This document shows, piece after piece, positions 34,492 to 43,206 of a stretch of 64,000 nt of DNA. Location: assembly GCA_024345305.1 (NCBI GenBank), contig BRON01000022.1, positions 124,001 to 188,000 on the forward strand, written 5' to 3'. The position numbers and the translations under genes were made by a program. The stretch is from Mrakia gelida (lineage: Eukaryota > Basidiomycota > Tremellomycetes > Cystofilobasidiales > Mrakiaceae). Within the stretch, counting starts at the first letter, position 1, and the number at the start of each line of letters is the position of its first letter. Under the pieces are notes generated by a model. It was given only the letters and a program-made list of their open reading frames with translations. It was not told the origin of the DNA and made no database searches.

Positions 34492-34875
34492 TGTGAAGAT
34501 TTGCGTATCTCTTTCTTTCTTTTCTACAGTAGAATAGGTTGTTGAGCTCGCTCCTCTAGTTTCTAATCTCGCTAGCTCTCTCTCTCTTTGCACACTGCCT
34601 TATTCCCTTAACCTTTTTCACTTCCCTCTCCTCCATTCTTACTCTCGTCTACATCTTGACCACCAAGCTAGCGTCTCACGAGTCCTTGTTCGTTCAACTT
34701 CTACTCTCCTTCTCTTCATCAGTCGTGTACTTATATTCTCTCTCTATACTTCTACAGCTTTCTCTCTCCAGGTTAGCTCGATATATAGTCTACATCTTGA
34801 CCACCAAGCTAGCGTCTCACGAGTCCTTCTTTCTCTCTCCAGATCGAACCAGACGCTAGACCTTGCATCTTCATA
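34492..34875 (+). repeat. 5' LTR of element 1
   Basis: It runs TGTGAAG...CTTCATA with imperfect inverted ends. A TATATA at 34781-34786 may be the promoter. A 41-bp sequence (GTCTACATCTTGACCACCAA onward) occurs twice, at 34647-34687 and 34788-34828. Confidence 0.95.
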
Positions 34876-34893
34876 GATTAAGAGTCTGATTGC
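34876..34893 (+). other. Primer-binding site, element 1 (tRNA-Lys anticodon arm)
   Basis: GATTAAGAGTCTGATTGC lies immediately after the LTR. Its complement contains TCAGA-CTCTTAA-TC, the 5' strand, loop and first 3' stem bases of a tRNA-Lys(CUU) anticodon arm, ending at tRNA position 40. Copia-group elements are known to use tRNA 5' halves as primers. Identity of the tRNA is inferred from the CUU loop. Confidence 0.65.
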
Positions 34894-35083
34894 TTGAGAG
34901 CAATAACCAGGAACCAACCAACCTTCCCCATCGAAGGATACCAGCACCAGAACCTCCACGACGTCCTCCGTCCTTCCTTCCCTCCTTCCCTCCCTCGAGC
35001 TCGACCACCTCCTCGCTCTTCTTCCCTTCCACTTCGTCCAACTCCCGCTCGACTACCCAAACCTCTCCATCGTCTCTCCCATC

Positions 35084-36565
35084 ATGGCGCCCAACACCCA
35101 ATACATCAAGCTACTCACCTCAGGAGGCAGGAACCAGCTCGAACCCGACGGATCGAACTTCATTACCTGGAAGAGCTCGCTCAGGAGTGCTCTGGCGGCG
35201 GACGAGACGATCTCAGCCCTCACAAACGTCGACCCTCTCCTCGCCGATGCCACCGCCGCTGGATACGCTGCTTCCCTCATCGCCCACGCCGTCTGGAGCA
35301 AGGAGTCGAATGCCGTAGGGTTCTCCATCAGGCTCCTCATGGCAGAGGAAACCAAATCGGGATCGAGGATTGAAATGGGAGCGAAGGAGCTCATCGAGGA
35401 CCTCGAGGAGGAGTTCGTCGGAGTCGGTCCCGCCCTCATCAACAAGGCGATGCTAGACATCATGAACTTCAAGTTCGGAACCGATTCGCTCAAAAGCCTC
35501 CGAGAATTCGAATCCCTCCTCACTCGAGCCAAGTCACTCCCAGGCTCAGGAGAACTCGGAGACTTCGTCAAGGAAACCTTCGTCGTCAACCATCTCCTCC
35601 ACCAGCTCGGACCTCTCTACGCTACGTTCAGGACAGTCTTCCTCGGAACCAACACCAAACCCTCGGAATGGAAGATGAGCACGTTTAAGTCAGCTCTCAC
35701 CCTCGAAGTCCAAAGTCAAAACGCCGTCGTCGATCTCGGAGTCTCCCCTGGATCCCTCCTTCGAGCGAGCGCGACCTCCAAATGCAACGCCTGTCAACAG
35801 CTCGGACACTACCTCGTTGACTGCACCGACCCTGGATGGCTCGCTTTCGTCAAGGCTCGAGACGGAGGAACCACTCGAGGAGCAGCAGCAACGTCGTCGC
35901 CGTACTCAGGACCCACCTGCACTCACTGCAAGGCCCTCAACCTCCGATGGAAGCATCAACCACTCCTCTGCTGGGTCCAAAACCCTCACCTCCGACCAGG
36001 TCACCATCGACCGGCTAGGAACGACGCCCGAGCAACCACTCACCAGAGCTGTTGCGAACATGACCACTCCTCGAACAACCAATCCAACCCACCCATGTAC
36101 CGATGCTCCTACTCCACCAACATCGCGTGTCGCTCCATCACCACCAGGAGATCGGAAGATCCCATCCTTCTCGACTCAGCAGCCTCCTCCCACACCTGCG
36201 GCGACGAGAACGCCTTCCTCGACCTTCGACCTCTTCCTCAACCCAGCTCCATCACTATCGCGAACGGAGATCGGATCGAGATCAAGGGAATCGGAACCCT
36301 TCCTTTCAGGACCGTCGTCGACGGAAAGGAAATCGTCCACCACCTTAAGAACACCCTCTTCGTTCCAGCTCTGGACGTTACCCTCCTCTCCGTCGGAGCA
36401 CTCCTCTCCGCTGGCTACAACCTCGGAACTCGACGAACCGCCGCTGGAGAACCCTCCCTCGCCGTCTACACCAAGGATGGGAAACTCTTCCTTGAGACGA
36501 AGATGGTTGGAACGATCTTCGAGATCAAGTCGAAGACCGGGAAGGAGATCTGGGGATCGAACTGA
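35084..36565 (+). CDS. Copia Gag-protease polyprotein
   Basis: 493 codons from ATG 35084 to TGA 36565. The N-terminal two thirds is a copia-type Gag (LEPDGSNFITWKSSLRSAL; a UBN2-like helical region). A zinc knuckle CNACQQLGHYLVDC (CX2CX4HX4C) lies at about residue 231, and a second Cys/His cluster (CTHC...HQPLLC) follows. The aspartic protease active site is ILLDSAASSHT at about residue 364, where the usual DSGAS reads DSAAS; this Gly-to-Ala change in the D-S/T-G triad could weaken the enzyme. The frame is the same as that of the downstream integrase-RT region, from which it is separated only by this TGA. Confidence 0.9.
   Translation: MAPNTQYIKLLTSGGRNQLEPDGSNFITWKSSLRSALAADETISALTNVDPLLADATAAGYAASLIAHAVWSKESNAVGFSIRLLMAEETKSGSRIEMGAKELIEDLEEEFVGVGPALINKAMLDIMNFKFGTDSLKSLREFESLLTRAKSLPGSGELGDFVKETFVVNHLLHQLGPLYATFRTVFLGTNTKPSEWKMSTFKSALTLEVQSQNAVVDLGVSPGSLLRASATSKCNACQQLGHYLVDCTDPGWLAFVKARDGGTTRGAAATSSPYSGPTCTHCKALNLRWKHQPLLCWVQNPHLRPGHHRPARNDARATTHQSCCEHDHSSNNQSNPPMYRCSYSTNIACRSITTRRSEDPILLDSAASSHTCGDENAFLDLRPLPQPSSITIANGDRIEIKGIGTLPFRTVVDGKEIVHHLKNTLFVPALDVTLLSVGALLSAGYNLGTRRTAAGEPSLAVYTKDGKLFLETKMVGTIFEIKSKTGKEIWGSN
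36563..36565 (+). other. In-frame TGA between protease and integrase
   Basis: The only stop in an otherwise continuous gag-pol frame (context AAC TGA GGG). It could be a CGA-to-TGA mutation or a recoding site. Confidence 0.8.
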
Positions 36566-39500
36566 GGGCGTGGGGAGGAGAGTTGTAGGGCTGCGAGGAG
36601 CGATGACGAGATTATCGAAGAGATCATTTTTACCCATAGAGGCATGGCTCACGCTTCGCTCAAAATGATCTTGAAACTTCGAGATCTCAACGTTCTCCCC
36701 ACCTATTTCTCCACTCCCCTCATCGAGCAAGCTCTCAATCGACCCTGCATCAACTGCATCAAGTCCAAACTCAAACGTCATCCCTACCCTACCTCCACTC
36801 GCATCACCACTCGTCCACTCCAACTCGTCCACTGCGATCTCGCCGGCCCCATGCGATCTCCCACCTTCAGCGGTCAACGATACTTCCTCATCCTCGTCGA
36901 CGAATTCACCGACATGTACTGGGCTTTCCCTTTAAAAAGGAAGTCGGACACCGAAACCACCCTCAACCACTGGATCGCACGAGCCGAGAGCGAGAGCGGC
37001 CAGAAACTCGGAACCTTCAGGTCGGACAACGGAGGAGAATTCACGTCGTCGACGATCCAGAGCTACTTCCTCGAACGAGGAATCCGTCACGAAACCAGCA
37101 TCCCGAAGCACTCCTCCCAGAACGGCAAAGCCGAACGAGCCATCGCGTACCTCACATCCCTCATCACCTCCGTCCTCGTCGATTCAGGACTCTCTCAACG
37201 ATACTGGGGAGAAGCCCTCAACTTCGCTCTCCGCGTCCTCGAACGACTTCCAGCAGCACCACTCTCCCCATCCCACCCCAAACAACGTCTCCACGCCTGG
37301 ACAGGCACACCACAACCCATCACCCAACTCCACCTCTTCGGCAGTCGCGCCTTCATCCACAACGAGGGATACTACAAGTTCGATCCTCGAGGAATCGAGT
37401 GCATTTACCTCGGTCCAGGAGAGGAGATGTTCGGGAAGAAGGCCTATCGTCTTCAACAGGTCTCGGATGGGAAGATCCTCTTCGGGAGGAGTGTAGTCTT
37501 CGTCGACGAGAAGTCACCTCTGCCGTGGAAGTCGAAGACGGTGGAGAAGGAGAAGAGATCTCGGGAGAAGGAAGGGATGGAGGTTGAAGGAGGAGTAGTT
37601 TTTGGCAATGAGGATTCCGGTAAGGGGGATGAGCCCTTATCGGAGTGCGGGGAGGAGGTCGAGGAAGGAGAGGAGCCTGCTTCAGGAGGGGAAAATCCGT
37701 CGAGTCCATCAGAACTCGAGGACCTTCCCTCCGAAGCTCTCCCACCACCAGAGGAACTACCACCTCCTCCTCCACCACCACCACCACCACCACCAATCCC
37801 AGATGATCCACCAGTCCTACCACCACCCATCCCAGTCGGTCCACCCCATCCACCAGCAGTCTCCGGCGGAGATTGGATTCGAGGAAGAACTCGAAACGAA
37901 ACGCGTCGCAACGGAAACCAACCTCCTCCACGATCTCCATCTCCTCCAAGAGGACGAGTCCCAGCCTCCAAACGATGGACTTGGGTACCAGAAGCATCAT
38001 CAGCTATCCACCCTCGCCAGTACGATCACCCTCTCCCCTTCACCGAATCGAAACCTCCCAATCCCACTTCCCCACAACGTCCCTCCCGCCCAAAACGAAC
38101 TCCAACCACCTTCTACTATGAGCACTGCGCCTTCCGAACCATCAACATCGGAGATCGACCCTTCCCGAAGCTCCCTCGAACCTGGGAAGAAGCCATGAAC
38201 GGTCCCTATCGAGAGGAATGGATCATCTCGAAGGACGAGGAGCTCAGATCGTTCGAGAGACTCAAAGCTTGGGCTGCCATCACCCTCAGGAAGGTCCCAG
38301 AAGGGAAGAAGCTCGTCAGCGGACGTTGGGTGTTTGCCCTCAAGAGGGACTTACTCGATCCAAAGACCATTCGGTTCAAGTGTCGATGGGTCGCTCGAGG
38401 ATTCGAACTTCGACCAGGACTCGACTACTTCGAAACCTACGCTCCCGTCTGCGATGCTACCACTCGTCGTCTCTTCTTCGCCATCGGAGCCGCAAGAGGA
38501 GAGGAGTTCCGACAGGGAGACGTCTCTACCGCCTTCATCACCGCCCAGCTCGAGGAACCGGTCTACATGAAACCTCCTCCCGGATTCAACACAGACGAGT
38601 ACGGAGAACCAATCGTCCTCGAAGTTCACGGAGCAATCTACGGTCTCCCTCAGTCACCCCGAGCCTTTCACAAGTCTTTTTCAGCAAACCTCGAGAAGAT
38701 GGAATTGGTCGCGTCCTTCGCCGACTGCTGCCTCTACACGGGATGGAGAGATGGTCGACGTGTCGCGATGATCATCTACGTCGACGACTTCGTCATCAAA
38801 GCTCCTACCAAACCCATCGCGGACGCCGTATTCCAAGGAGTCGAGAAGATCTACGACATCAAGGACCTCGGGAACCTCGATCCAGGAAGGATGCTCGCTG
38901 TCGACGTCAAGAGAGATCGAACGACGAACACCATGGAGTACTCCCAACAACCCTACTCCTTCGAGATTCTCGATAAGTTCAACCACCTCCTCATCTCCAA
39001 CAAGAACAGATCAACCCCAATGGACGAGGATCTTCAACTCTCGGCAGAAGACGGACCCAAAGACGAAGTCGAACGCGCCGAGATGGAGGACTTCCCCGTT
39101 CGAGAGATCCTAGGATGCCTCTGGTTCCTCGCCAACAACTCTCGATTCGACATCTCCTTCGCTCTCAGCCAATGCTCGAGATTCCAGTCCAACCCCGGTC
39201 CCAAACACAAGTCCGCGATCCTCGACATCCTCTACTACCTTCGAGGAACGACGGATTGGGGACTCGTTCTCGGAGGTCGACAACCAGGGAATGGGCTCGA
39301 AGTCTTCACAGACTCAGACTGGAACGGAGATCACGCCACCAGCAGGTCAACGATGGGAATCATGATATTCTGGGAGGGATCACTTATCTACTGGTCCTCG
39401 AAGAAGATCGCCAGCTCGTCGAAATCGGTCCTGGAAGCAGAGTTCATCGCCTTCTCTCGAGGAGCAACTCAAATCGAATGGATCCTACAACTCCTCGAGA

Positions 39501-39784
39501 GCCTTGGACTCGACACCTCTACCGCCGTTCCCGCCTGGTGCGACAACCAAGGAGCAGTCGCCGTCATCAAGAAGGGTTCGCACGGAAAGTTGACGCGTCA
39601 CATTCGAACGTCGATTCGAATCGGATTCGACCTCTACATCAACGGAGTGATCGAACCGAAATGGATTCCTACGAACGACAACCCATCGGACATCCTCACC
39701 AAGGCCCTAGGAAAGGTCAAGTTCGAGAGGTTCAGGGAAATGGGGGGGCTGGTGAAGTTGGAGGGAAAAGAGGTTCAAGGTTGA
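36566..39784 (+). CDS. Copia integrase-reverse transcriptase-RNase H
   Basis: Open in the same frame as gag from the base after the TGA to a stop at 39784; the first ATG is at 36644, but the HHCC finger begins upstream of it (HRGMAH...CINC), so expression probably needs readthrough or a fusion product. Domains in order: integrase with HCDLAGPM, RSDNGGEF and the E of QNGKAERA (the DDE triad); a long acidic and polyproline hinge near 37690-37870; reverse transcriptase (RWVFALKRD, CRWVARGFE, active site YVDDFV near 38780); RNase H (TDSDWNGDHATSRST, KSVLEAEF, WCDNQGAV) and the C-terminal GVIEPKWIPT. No internal stop or frameshift. The product would copy and integrate the element. Confidence 0.93.
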   Translation, partial: GRGEESCRAARSDDEIIEEIIFTHRGMAHASLKMILKLRDLNVLPTYFSTPLIEQALNRPCINCIKSKLKRHPYPTSTRITTRPLQLVHCDLAGPMRSPTFSGQRYFLILVDEFTDMYWAFPLKRKSDTETTLNHWIARAESESGQKLGTFRSDNGGEFTSSTIQSYFLERGIRHETSIPKHSSQNGKAERAIAYLTSLITSVLVDSGLSQRYWGEALNFALRVLERLPAAPLSPSHPKQRLHAWTGTPQPITQLHLFGSRAFIHNEGYYKFDPRGIECIYLGPGEEMFGKKAYRLQQVSDGKILFGRSVVFVDEKSPLPWKSKTVEKEKRSREKEGMEVEGGVVFGNEDSGKGDEPLSECGEEVEEGEEPASGGENPSSPSELEDLPSEALPPPEELPPPPPPPPPPPPIPDDPPVLPPPIPVGPPHPPAVSGGDWIRGRTRNETRRNGNQPPPRSPSPPRGRVPASKRWTWVPEASSAIHPRQYDHPLPFTESKPPNPTSPQRPSRPKRTPTTFYYEHCAFRTINIGDRPFPKLPRTWEEAMNGPYREEWIISKDEELRSFERLKAWAAITLRKVPEGKKLVSGRWVFALKRDLLDPKTIRFKCRWVARGFELRPGLDYFETYAPVCDATTRRLFFAIGAARGEEFRQGDVSTAFITAQLEEPVYMKPPPGFNTDEYGEPIVLEVHGAIYGLPQSPRAFHKSFSANLEKMELVASFADCCLYTGWRDGRRVAMIIYVDDFVIKAPTKPIADAVFQGVEKIYDIKDLGNLDPGRMLAVDVKRDRTTNTMEYSQQPYSFEILDKFNHLLISNKNRSTPMDEDLQLSAEDGPKDEVERAEMEDFPVREILGCLWFLANNSRFDISFALSQCSRFQSNPGPKHKSAILDILYYLRGTTDWGLVLGGRQPGNGLEVFTDSDWNGDHATSRSTMGIMIFWEGSLIYWSSKKIASSSKSVLEAEFIAFSRGATQIEWILQLLESLGLDTSTAVPAWCDNQGAVAVIKKGSHGKLTRHIRTSIRIGFDLYINGVIEPKWIPTNDNPSDILTKALGKVKFERFREMGGLVKLEGKEVQG

Positions 39785-39788
39785 GATC

Positions 39789-39799
39789 CGCTGGGGGGG
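39789..39799 (+). other. Polypurine tract, element 1
   Basis: G-rich run (CGCTGGGGGGG) directly before the 3' LTR, in the expected place for plus-strand priming. Confidence 0.75.
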
Positions 39800-40183
39800 T
39801 GTGAAGATTTGCGTATCTCTTTCTTTCTTTTCTACAGTAGAATAGGTTGTTGAGCTCGCTCCTCTAGTTTCTAATCTCGCTAGCTCTCTCTCTCTTCGCA
39901 CACTGCCTTATTCCCTTAACCTTTTTCACTTCCCTCTCCTCCATTCTTACTCTCGTCTACATCTTGACCACCAAGCTAGCGTCTCACGAGTCCTTGTTCG
40001 TTCAACTTCTACTCTCCTTCTCTTCATCAGTCGTGTACTTATATTCTCTCTCTATACTTCTACAGCTTTCTCTCTCCAGGTTAGCTCGATATATTGTCTA
40101 CATCTTGACCACCAAGCTAGCGTCTCACGAGTCCTTCTTTCTCTCTCCAGATCGAACCAGACGCTAGACCTTGCATCTTCATA
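39800..40183 (+). repeat. 3' LTR of element 1
   Basis: 384 bp. It differs from the 5' LTR by one T/C near position 90 of the LTR and one A/T in the TATATA region. It abuts the truncated element 2. Confidence 0.95.
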
Positions 40184-40861
40184 GATTGGCATCGGTCCGG
40201 CGAGATCCGTGTGGACGAGTTCGAGAGGCGAAGTGGTTTTGGTGGTGGAGGTGGGGAATGGAGTTCGATGTTGTTTCCCTTCGACGCAAGGTACGCAGAT
40301 CCTTTCCTTGAATCCGATGATGTCCTTTTTGGTGAAGGTTGGTAGGAGCTTCTGACGAGACAACTCCTCCATGGCGGAGATAGAAGCGTGACCGAGCCGG
40401 CGATGAAGGACCTCGATCTTGTCGACTCCTGTTGCCGCGAGTGCTACGTCTTCTCCTCCTGAGCCGACTCCCTTGTAGTCGCTCACGTCCAGCATGTAGA
40501 GGTTCTTCGACACCTCTTTTCCCTCCATGAACAGCGATCCGTCTCGAAGGAACTGGCACCGCTTGTTGGTTTGGGTTGTCCCCTTGCTGGGGAACCTGGT
40601 CTCGACTCCTTTGTTACCGAGTTGACCAATACTGATGAGGTTGCTGAACCCTGGGATGTGGTATACGTCGGAGATGGTGAAGGCCTTCCTTGATCCTTTC
40701 ACGGTGGTCTGGAGGTGGATGGAGCCGATGCCGAGGATCTGAACGATTGATCCGTTGGCCGTCGTGACCGTTCCGTTGTGCGCCTTGTATGTTACGAAGC
40801 GTTCCCGGTCCCCGACGATGTGGTTTGATGCTCCACTATCGGCGATGTATCCATGCTTGGT
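40184..40861 (-). CDS. Element 2 protease and integrase N-terminus (partial)
   Basis: In the same frame as gag, right after its TAA: protease KHGYIADSGASNHIVGD with an intact DSGAS, then FTISDVYHIPGFSNLISIG and the integrase HHCC finger (LHRRLGHAS...CVPCVEGKQH). It ends at LELVHTDLAGPM. Coding downstream of this is lost. Expression would need readthrough of the gag stop. Confidence 0.85.
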
Positions 40862-41809
40862 TTAAGCAAAGAGCGCTTGGGCCGACGTCGCGATGTCGGA
40901 TCCTGCTTCGAGACCGTAGTCTACGAGGTGCGCCTCTTCCCTATCCTTCCAGTTCCCCTTGTTCTCCTTCTTCCCCTTCCCGAACTTCCTTCCCTTTCCA
41001 CCTTGTCCCTGCCCCGTGGGCTTTCCTCCATTCAACTCCCAGCACTCCGACTTGAAGTGTCCGACCTTGTTGCAGTTATGGCACTTGGCGGTCCTCTTGT
41101 CGACCAGGAGGGCTGTTTCCTTCGACGATGAAGTACCGGTCGGTTTGAGGGACTCGTGAGTCCTTACGTGGATGAGGAGGGATGTGGCGACGGCGGTTGG
41201 GTTGAGTTCTTGTTTTGATTCTTGTGCCTGGAGCGTTTGGTGTTGAATGAATTGTTCGAGTGATGCGGGTAATCCACTGAGGCAGAACATTGAGCTCATC
41301 CTGTCTGGGATGTTGAGGCCGAGAGCTGACATGTCGTCGATGATCCTTTGGAATTCGTCGATGTACTCCTGTACTGGTTCTCCCTCCTCCATCTTGAGGT
41401 CCCTCATCCTTCGGATGGCCATGACCTCTCCCGCTCCTCCTTCCACCTTGTGAGTCTTCCGCAGAAAATCCCATGCCTCCTTTGCGTGTTTGCAGTTCCG
41501 GATCCGAGGGAGTTCTCGGTCGCTGACCGCCATTTGAATCCTGTGGAGCGCGAACTCGTCCATATGGTCCCATTCTTCGATGTCCTTGACGTTGTTCTGC
41601 TGCTTCACGACCTCTTGTCCGGTGGTATCCTTTTCCTTGATTTCCGGGGTGAGGCTGGGCCTGGTTTTCGTACCGAGGACGACGGGCTTGATTCCTGCTT
41701 CTCCAAAGGCGATCTCCATCCTTACTGACCACGTCTCGTAGTTGGTACCATCGAGAGCAGTGAGTTTGAACAGCTTGTGATCCAGCTTCTTGGAGTAGTT
41801 GCTTGACAT
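40862..41809 (-). CDS. Element 2 Gag
   Basis: From ATG at 41809 (MSSNYSKKLDHKLFKLTALD) to TAA at 40862, 315 residues. It has the copia Gag pattern: LDGTNYETWSVRMEIAF near the start, then EEGEPVQEYIDEFQRIIDDM, and a zinc knuckle CHNCNKVGHFKSEC (CX2CX4HX4C) followed by a Gly/Lys-rich tail. An upstream TTG-initiated extension is open but unlikely. A gag relic of this family is at 15.8 kb. Confidence 0.88.
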   Translation of the reverse strand: MSSNYSKKLDHKLFKLTALDGTNYETWSVRMEIAFGEAGIKPVVLGTKTRPSLTPEIKEKDTTGQEVVKQQNNVKDIEEWDHMDEFALHRIQMAVSDRELPRIRNCKHAKEAWDFLRKTHKVEGGAGEVMAIRRMRDLKMEEGEPVQEYIDEFQRIIDDMSALGLNIPDRMSSMFCLSGLPASLEQFIQHQTLQAQESKQELNPTAVATSLLIHVRTHESLKPTGTSSSKETALLVDKRTAKCHNCNKVGHFKSECWELNGGKPTGQGQGGKGRKFGKGKKENKGNWKDREEAHLVDYGLEAGSDIATSAQALFA

Positions 41810-41865
41810 GACGAAGGCTTGTTGCTTAGCGGGTGGTGGCGAACTGCTGCTGAGTGGTGGCAAAC

Positions 41866-41879
41866 TGGTGCTGATAACG
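41866..41879 (-). other. Primer-binding site, element 2 (tRNA-Ile anticodon arm)
   Basis: On the element strand this reads CGTTATCAGCACCA directly after the LTR end CATCAACA. Its complement, TGGTGCTGATAACG, equals the common eukaryotic tRNA-Ile(AAU) anticodon arm TGGTGCTAATAACG except for one base, which is anticodon position 34. That position is inosine in mature tRNA and pairs with C, exactly the base found. Confidence 0.65.
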
Positions 41880-42106
41880 TGTTGATGGGTCGTCCACTTG
41901 AGCTTAGGGATGTCTGCAGGATGTGGTTCAAAGCTTGTTGTATAAAGCTAGCTACTCGAAAGGTTTATATACTATGGAAATGGTCACGTGATCTGAAGGT
42001 AGCTTACAAAGCTGTTTACGAAGAATGGTTACTAACAAGGGGACTGAACGAGACGCGTTACTAAGCTACTACGTAAGACCTCTCTGCAAGTCGCCACCTT
42101 CCAACA
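41880..42106 (-). repeat. 5' LTR of element 2
   Basis: 227 bp, TGTTGG...CAACA on the element strand, with 5-bp inverted ends and a TATA box (AGTATATAAACC) at about 41963-41974. Related copies are at 17040, 18791, 43084 and 58972. Confidence 0.9.
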
Positions 42107-43083
42107 ATACCACCGTCGACGACCTCTCTCCCCTCCTTCCCCTCCCTCCTATCCTCGAGCACACTCAGCAATGCCCTTCTGGCACGGTCCTGCTCTCCTC
42201 ACATTTTCAAGGTTCGTCGCCTCTCCTATCTCCATCTTTCTCTTCCATCTGCTCCCTCTCGATCTTCCTATGCCGATCCCCACTCCTACCGCCATCTCTT
42301 TTCTCCCATAGCCAACCAAGACACATGAAGCTTCCTGCCAAGTCGACCCATCTTCGAGGGAGACCTTCAAGACCTTAAGGTGAGCTCGATCCTCCCTTCC
42401 TCCCTCCTCCCCACCCCTTCCTCGTCTCCGTTTCTGTTACTCGTCCCTGCTTCTCTTCCCTTCCTGAACCTCCCCTTCTTTCCAGCTTTGGCCTCGTTTA
42501 AAAGCCTCATGTTTTCTCCTCAGGCGTCTGTGCCAGCAGTCTTCGAGGTTCTCCTGCTCTCTTACGTCTGCCTTCCTCTCCCTTCCCTCCCTCCCTCCCA
42601 TCCAGAACTCTCGTTCGCTCCTCCTTTTTTTTTCCTCCCCTTTCCCTTTCCCATCCCCGACTTCGCTTTCACCTAGGTTCCAACATCTCCCTTTCCTCCT
42701 CAAGCTTCCCTCAAAGATGCCTTTCGACCGTTGACGGTCTCAGCTCACGTCTCCTTTTCTTTGATCGACTTCCTTTGATCGACTTCCAACTGACCCACTC
42801 CCCCGCTCTCCTCTGCGTCCTCAGCTCTACTCCTCCACCGCCACGTCAACGTAGCCCCAACCTCTTTTCTCGTTTCTCCACCACTTCACCAGCTCGTTCA
42901 GCACGCTCAAGAGCGTCTCCCTCCCATCCCAAGGAGCACGTCGATCTCCCTCCCCCTTCTTCTCTCCTCGAGTGAGTCGGTTCGTCCCTTCGCACGTCTC
43001 CGCTAGAGCTAACTGCTGGGCTGGACGCGGACGGTTCGTTCAGGAGCGAGAACTCCGGTGAGTTGATGGGTTCCTTCTCTCTC
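42107..43083. other. CT-rich intergenic sequence
   Basis: Strong pyrimidine bias gives open frames on the plus strand without protein-like composition. No gene recognised. Confidence 0.5.
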
Positions 43084-43153
43084 ATGGTTACTGAACGAGA
43101 CGCGTTGCAAGCTACTACGTAAGACCTCTCTGCGAGTCGCCGCCTTCTAACAT
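43084..43153 (-). repeat. LTR fragment, element-2 family
   Basis: The last ~70 bp as seen on the plus strand (GGTTACTGAACGAGACGCGT to TTCTAACA), followed by the same ATCGTCCACATC junction as at 19013, then about 50 bp of the F-box-like gene start (CTTCGAGATCAACTCCTGCA). Confidence 0.75.
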
Positions 43154-43206
43154 CGTCCACATCGCCGTCTAGTCGACCTCCTTCGAGATCAACTCCTGCA
43201 CACTCG

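Larger units (their letters stand above)
34492..40183 (+). mobile_element. Full-length Ty1/copia LTR retrotransposon (element 1)
   Basis: A 5.69-kb element with two 384-bp LTRs, a primer-binding site next to the 5' LTR, gag-protease and integrase-RT-RNase H frames in the copia order, and a G-rich polypurine tract before the 3' LTR. The LTRs differ at 2 of 384 positions by direct comparison, so the insertion is recent. The flanks (TTTGC before, GATTG after) do not form a target-site duplication. All enzymatic domains look intact; the one apparent lesion is an in-frame TGA at 36563. Expected life cycle: cytoplasmic VLPs, reverse transcription, integration. Confidence 0.95.
40184..42106 (-). mobile_element. 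5'-truncated-partner copia element (element 2), 3' part lost
   Basis: Reading leftwards: LTR (42106-41880), primer-binding site, gag, protease, integrase zinc finger and the first catalytic Asp of integrase (LVHTDLAGPMPI), where it stops at the 3' LTR of element 1. Reverse transcriptase, RNase H and the 3' LTR are missing and are not present on the far side of element 1, so a deletion or rearrangement accompanied or followed the insertion. Its proteins are clearly different from element 1, so two copia families are present. Confidence 0.9.

Noticed and set aside
34656..34859. 67-codon frame in the LTR, repeated at 39964
   Set aside because: It lies within the LTR and is repeated only because the LTR is. 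No protein evidence.
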